Below, piece by piece: positions 14,736-17,673 of a stretch of DNA of 17,673 nucleotides. This DNA is from CANLBN01 sp050298695 (lineage in GTDB: Bacteria; Pseudomonadota; Gammaproteobacteria; Pseudomonadales; Cellvibrionaceae): assembly GCA_050298695.1 (NCBI GenBank), contig JBNKUQ010000065.1, positions 1 through 17,673 of the forward strand. Reading direction: 5' to 3'. The position numbers and the translations under genes are program-made. Within the stretch, counting starts at the first letter, position 1. The number at the start of each line of letters is the position of its first letter. The notes below the pieces were generated by a model. The model was given only the letters and a program-made list of their open reading frames with translations, made no database searches and was not told the origin of the DNA.

Positions 14736-14828
14736 TCGGCCGCAAAGAACGAAGCCTAGACATTATGCAAACTTAGAGAACAAGCAATGAATATGAACCA
14801 GATCACATTGCCAAAGACGGCATCGTGA

Positions 14829-15608
14829 TCATAATCGCTGTCCGCCAATAGCAAGGCCACCATCCACACCAATACATTCACCCGTCACAAAGGACGCGCT
14901 GTCGCTGCTCAACCATGCCACTAATTCCGCCACCTCTCCAGGTGTACCGAAACGCTGGAGAGGAGCATGCTTTTTAAAAGGTGCCGCCTCCTCACTTTCT
15001 GGATCGAAAAAACGGCGAAACATGGGTGTGTCGATATAGCCCGGACAAACATTATTGACGCGAATACCATGCTCCGCACCTTCTACAGCAAGTGCACGTG
15101 TCATACCGTCGAGTCCCGCTTTACTGGCAGAATAAACACTAGTGCCGACAAGCACGCCCTTGGCCAGCCACGACGAGGTATTGACGATCACACCAGGGCG
15201 CTGTTGCTCGACAAAACAAGCCATCTCATATTTGCAACATAGCCAGACCCCTTTGAGATTGATATCGATTGTCTCATGCATGGAGGCGTCCTCAATTTCG
15301 CCCACTGGCGCGAAACTGCCCTCGATACCGGCATTATTAAAAGCAATATCGAGGCGTCCAAAGTGTTGCACTGTCTCCTCCAGTAAAGCTTTAACGGATT
15401 CAGCCTGTGAGACATCGGCCTGAACAAAATGCACCTGGCCGTCAGCGGGTTTTAATCGCGCCAATGCCTGTCGCCCCATGTCAGCGCGCCGACCGGCGAT
15501 CACCACATTGGCACCGCGCCGCAAAAACAGTTCTGCGGCCGCAAAACCAATACCGGTGGAACCACCGGTCACCAATGCCACTTTATCTGTAAAAATTGCA
15601 TTTTTCAT
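14829..15608 (-). CDS. SDR-family NAD(P)-dependent oxidoreductase
   Basis: 259 aa, the usual length of classical short-chain dehydrogenases. Rossmann nucleotide-binding motif TGGSTGIG at 14-21; GRR after beta-2 (39-41) suggests NADP over NAD; NNAG at 91-94; catalytic tetrad Asn117, Ser146, Tyr159, Lys163 (YSASK at 159-163); PGYIDTP after the active site; C-terminal CIGVDGG. It interconverts an alcohol and a ketone in the cytoplasm; substrate unknown. It lies 85 bases downstream of the AraC-type gene on the same strand, so that regulator may control it. Base composition is visibly richer in G+C than the left half of the window. Confidence 0.93.
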   Translation of the reverse strand: MKNAIFTDKVALVTGGSTGIGFAAAELFLRRGANVVIAGRRADMGRQALARLKPADGQVHFVQADVSQAESVKALLEETVQHFGRLDIAFNNAGIEGSFAPVGEIEDASMHETIDINLKGVWLCCKYEMACFVEQQRPGVIVNTSSWLAKGVLVGTSVYSASKAGLDGMTRALAVEGAEHGIRVNNVCPGYIDTPMFRRFFDPESEEAAPFKKHAPLQRFGTPGEVAELVAWLSSDSASFVTGECIGVDGGLAIGGQRL

Positions 15609-15693
15609 AAGAGCCCCTCATTCAGATTAGGGCTATTCTAACGAAGAAAGCCGTAAGCGGCGGTGCGCTAACTTATGCCGATCAAAGTAATGA

Positions 15694-16590
15694 TTATGAG
15701 GAACAAACCGTCTGGCGGCGAAATTCAGTGGGTGTCAGACCCGTGTGTTTCTTAAAAAAAATATTGAAGTTGCCGGGGTGGTTAAAACCCAGTCGATAGG
15801 CTGTTTCCGCAATAGTATGGCTGGGCTGCAACAGCAGGTGCTTCGCTTCCAGAACAGCCCGCTCGGCAATCAGGGTGGTAGTGGTTTTGCCGGTAACCTC
15901 CCTGACCGAGCGATTAAGGTGGTTCACATGCACATAAAGTTGCCCGGCAAAATCCGCAGGCTTACGCCAGTCGCCCTGTTCAGAAAAATGCTGATCGAGC
16001 AATATCATAAATTGTGAACAAAGCCGAAACGCTGCAGTATTGCGAAACAACTGATGGCTGGGCTGTATTTTCAGTGCTTCGTGAATGATCAGATCGAGGT
16101 AATTATGGATAACGGCATATTTGCCTGGATATTTACTATTTTGCTCCAGCAACATACGCTCAAAAAAGTAACTAATCAGCCTGGTTTGTTCTTCGTCAGG
16201 AAACCGGACTGGATCACCATCCAGTTGAAAAAACGGTGAACTCGGCAACACACCGTGGCGTTTACGCCGAGAGAGAAAGTCTTCGGTAAACAAACAGAAA
16301 TAGCCGGTCTGTTCTGCCGAATAAGGCTCCCAGGAATAAGGAATATGAGGATCGGAAAAGGCCAGTGCACTTCGGGTAATATCAACGCCGCAATCCGCGT
16401 AACCCAGGCGACCCGAACCTTGCACACAGAGTGAGACCTTATAGAACTTATAGCGTCCACTTTCCAAACTTAGGCTACACGGAAACTCCTCTCGCCGGTA
16501 AACCGCAACGGGGCTGATATCATGCGCTGATTCCTCTCGTTGATGCCAGCGGTAGAAATCCTGTAATGTCTGATGATGTAACTTAATCAT
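15694..16590 (-). CDS. AraC-family transcriptional regulator
   Basis: 298 aa. The N-terminal half is a cupin-like ligand-binding domain (SLCVQGSGRLGYADCGVDI, then LAFSDPHIPYSWEPY). The C-terminal roughly 100 residues hold the double helix-turn-helix: DFAGQLYVHVNHLNRSVREVTGKT as the first, and IAETAYRLGFNHPGNFNIFF with the KKHTGLTPTEFRR signature as the second. It probably activates the adjacent SDR gene in response to a small molecule. The ATG at 16590 gives a normal N-terminus, although the ribosome site is weak. The upstream gap to the cupin gene holds the bidirectional terminator at 16835-16872. Confidence 0.93.
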   Translation of the reverse strand: MIKLHHQTLQDFYRWHQREESAHDISPVAVYRREEFPCSLSLESGRYKFYKVSLCVQGSGRLGYADCGVDITRSALAFSDPHIPYSWEPYSAEQTGYFCLFTEDFLSRRKRHGVLPSSPFFQLDGDPVRFPDEEQTRLISYFFERMLLEQNSKYPGKYAVIHNYLDLIIHEALKIQPSHQLFRNTAAFRLCSQFMILLDQHFSEQGDWRKPADFAGQLYVHVNHLNRSVREVTGKTTTTLIAERAVLEAKHLLLQPSHTIAETAYRLGFNHPGNFNIFFKKHTGLTPTEFRRQTVCSS

Positions 16591-16834
16591 GATTATGATT
16601 TTCCCGTGTTAAGCACGGACATATGCCAAGATATACACAACCGAGAAAAACAATGAATGTACGTATTGTTTAAAGAAGGACATCGAAAAATGTATCTATC
16701 AAATTCCTGAATTCCGCATGAAGCAACTTCAGACGCTCATGGCAAAGACGCGGGCTTCCGTAGTCTTCGGCATTGCTCTGTTAAGATAGTTATCGAAGTG
16801 GAATAACACTTCATTATGGTTTGTTTTACCGCTG
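16591..16834. other. Intergenic region upstream of the AraC-type gene
   Basis: It must contain the AraC gene's promoter on the minus strand. I see only very short open frames (24 codons or fewer, for example at about 16710-16787) and no convincing gene or strong operator symmetry. Confidence 0.5.
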
Positions 16835-16872
16835 AAAAGCCCGATAGCATAACAATGCTGCCGGGCTTTTTT
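16835..16872. terminator. Intrinsic terminator, probably bidirectional
   Basis: AAAAGCCCG at 16835-16843 pairs with C-GGGCTTTT (16862-16870), with a second short stem GCA/TGC inside. The plus strand reads on into TTTTTT and the minus strand into TTTT. It lies 33 bases after the cupin gene's stop on the minus strand, so its evident job is to end that transcript and shield the AraC promoter. Confidence 0.85.
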
Positions 16873-16904
16873 ACTGTGGGCTGCGGATGGCAGACCCCTG
16901 GTGT

Positions 16905-17303
16905 TTACTTTTGGGCGACCAAGTCTACTGCAATAATAATACAGGGTTTATCCGAGGTATTCTCCATCCAGTGGACGGTGTCAGCCGTTTCAGTCCAGGT
17001 ATCACCGGGTTTTACGATACGTGCTACGTCACCGCGGTGCTCTGTCATTGATCCTTCCAGGACATACACGACCCCAGGCCGGTCGGCGTGTGAATGCTCA
17101 GCAATTGTTCCACCGGGCTTAATGACAATACGGCGTGCTCTTAAAGCGAAACCATTCATTGCTGATATCTGTTCTCCTATAGCTGCATGGAGCTCTAGAG
17201 GGGTGACATCGAGCCCCTGTGTTTCCTTGGGTTTTTCTGCGAAAGCGGCTGAAGCGCTGGTGATGATTGCGGTGGCCAAAGCTAGTTTTTTGATAAAGTG
17301 CAT
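16905..17303 (-). CDS. Secreted cupin-domain protein
   Basis: 132 aa. A Sec signal peptide (KK, hydrophobic core, AFA-EK; cleavage likely after residue 22) sends it to the periplasm. A single cupin domain follows. Motif 1 is GGTIAEHSHADRPGVVYVLEG with ligand-type His70 and His72 and Glu83 near the end; motif 2 is PGDTW...DTVHWMEN with His111 and Asn115. The usual motif-1 glutamate four residues after the second histidine is replaced (RPG region), so metal binding may differ. GGAG seven bases before the ATG supports the start. A periplasmic sensor, isomerase or oxygenase is possible; function unknown. Confidence 0.88.
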   Translation of the reverse strand: MHFIKKLALATAIITSASAAFAEKPKETQGLDVTPLELHAAIGEQISAMNGFALRARRIVIKPGGTIAEHSHADRPGVVYVLEGSMTEHRGDVARIVKPGDTWTETADTVHWMENTSDKPCIIIAVDLVAQK

Positions 17304-17673
17304 TATTGTGCTCCGATATTATGTTTTTTATTAGTGGTTAAGTGCGTGAGCAGTTAGACCAATGGGAATAAAGCGCAAACTAAAAGGGTTACTGACACAT
17401 CCTAAGAGCTTATTTCTACAGCATTAGCGACTAAGGGGCAGTGTTTGGATTTACTTGGAAAAGTACAGCAAGTTTCTCAAGGTTTATTATTATCAGACCC
17501 TTGTGCCAAAGATACTAATGTGTTTGTTGGTATGTAGATATCCGTATTATCACTGATCTAAATTGCGGCTTTTACGTAGGATTTTGGTGGATTCTTGGCA
17601 ATTATATGTAGGTGCGAAGTGATTGCGATGTACATGCGTCCCTTTTTTTGAGTCTGATATCGCTGGACTTGCT
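17304..17673. other. Intergenic sequence to the window end
   Basis: 370 bases without a supported gene. It should contain the cupin gene's promoter (minus strand). An open plus-strand frame with no start codon runs 17406-17537 (44 codons) and has protein-like composition; it may be a gene fragment, but I do not recognise it. Confidence 0.5.

Noticed and set aside
16710..16787. Short frame MKQLQTLMAKTRASVV... before the AraC-cupin terminator
   Set aside because: Only about 24 codons, no ribosome site, no family.
17406..17537. 44-codon plus-strand open frame (ELISTALATKGQCLDLLGKV...)
   Set aside because: It has no start codon and no recognised family; it may be a gene fragment but cannot be supported.

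Overview
The window reads as a piece of a gammaproteobacterial chromosome, probably aquatic or marine. I cannot name a genus. The left half (about 1-8000) is AT-rich accessory DNA. The right half carries ordinary small metabolic and regulatory genes, and the SDR/AraC block (14829-16590) looks visibly richer in G+C than the rest. Nothing here is an RNA gene, a CRISPR array or a complete insertion sequence.

Region 1 (1-7368) is the most interesting part. It looks like a contact-dependent or type VI-style effector-immunity locus. It holds the C-terminal part of a repeat-bearing protein cut by the window edge (1-1029), then a large intergenic nested inverted repeat (about 1042-1169). Next comes an 873-aa protein whose C-terminal third has glycine-rich membrane segments, as expected of a pore-forming toxin (1213-3834). 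Three tandem paralogous membrane proteins of 256-259 aa follow (3879-4658, 4760-5533, 5611-6381), and then a frameshifted stub of a fourth (from 6483). Just before the third copy lies a fossil of the last eight codons and stop of the toxin gene (5540-5566). The spacers after copies 1 and 3 are homologous too, so the array looks like a duplicated toxin-tail/copy-1/copy-2 module whose last member has decayed. The gene order recalls the VasX/TsiV2 arrangement of Vibrio cholerae, but I infer the function from architecture, not from a recognised family. A tail-anchored protein of unknown function (6703-7368) closes the region.

Region 2 (7369-11470) is a decaying stretch. It holds a roughly 660-base gene-free segment with a short tandem repeat and a sequence resembling the flanks of REP/IS200-like transposase genes; a large coiled-coil lipoprotein on the minus strand (8033-10030); an IS30-family transposase C-terminal fragment (10391-10498); a small six-cysteine membrane-anchored protein (10540-10881); and an internally deleted SAM-dependent methyltransferase (11023-11373).

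Region 3 (11471-14160) is a minus-strand block. A Crp/Fnr-type regulator, a DUF606/YdcZ-type DMT transporter and a GNAT acetyltransferase probably form one operon. Upstream of it lie a VOC (glyoxalase-fold) protein and a doubtful 63-aa reading frame.

Region 4 (14161-17673) has a two-gene plus-strand membrane-protein pair (14191-14708; the second has only 38 codons and overlaps the first as TAATG). A minus-strand AraC regulator followed by a short-chain dehydrogenase comes next. A secreted cupin with its terminator is the last gene, and the window ends in 370 bases where I see no convincing gene.
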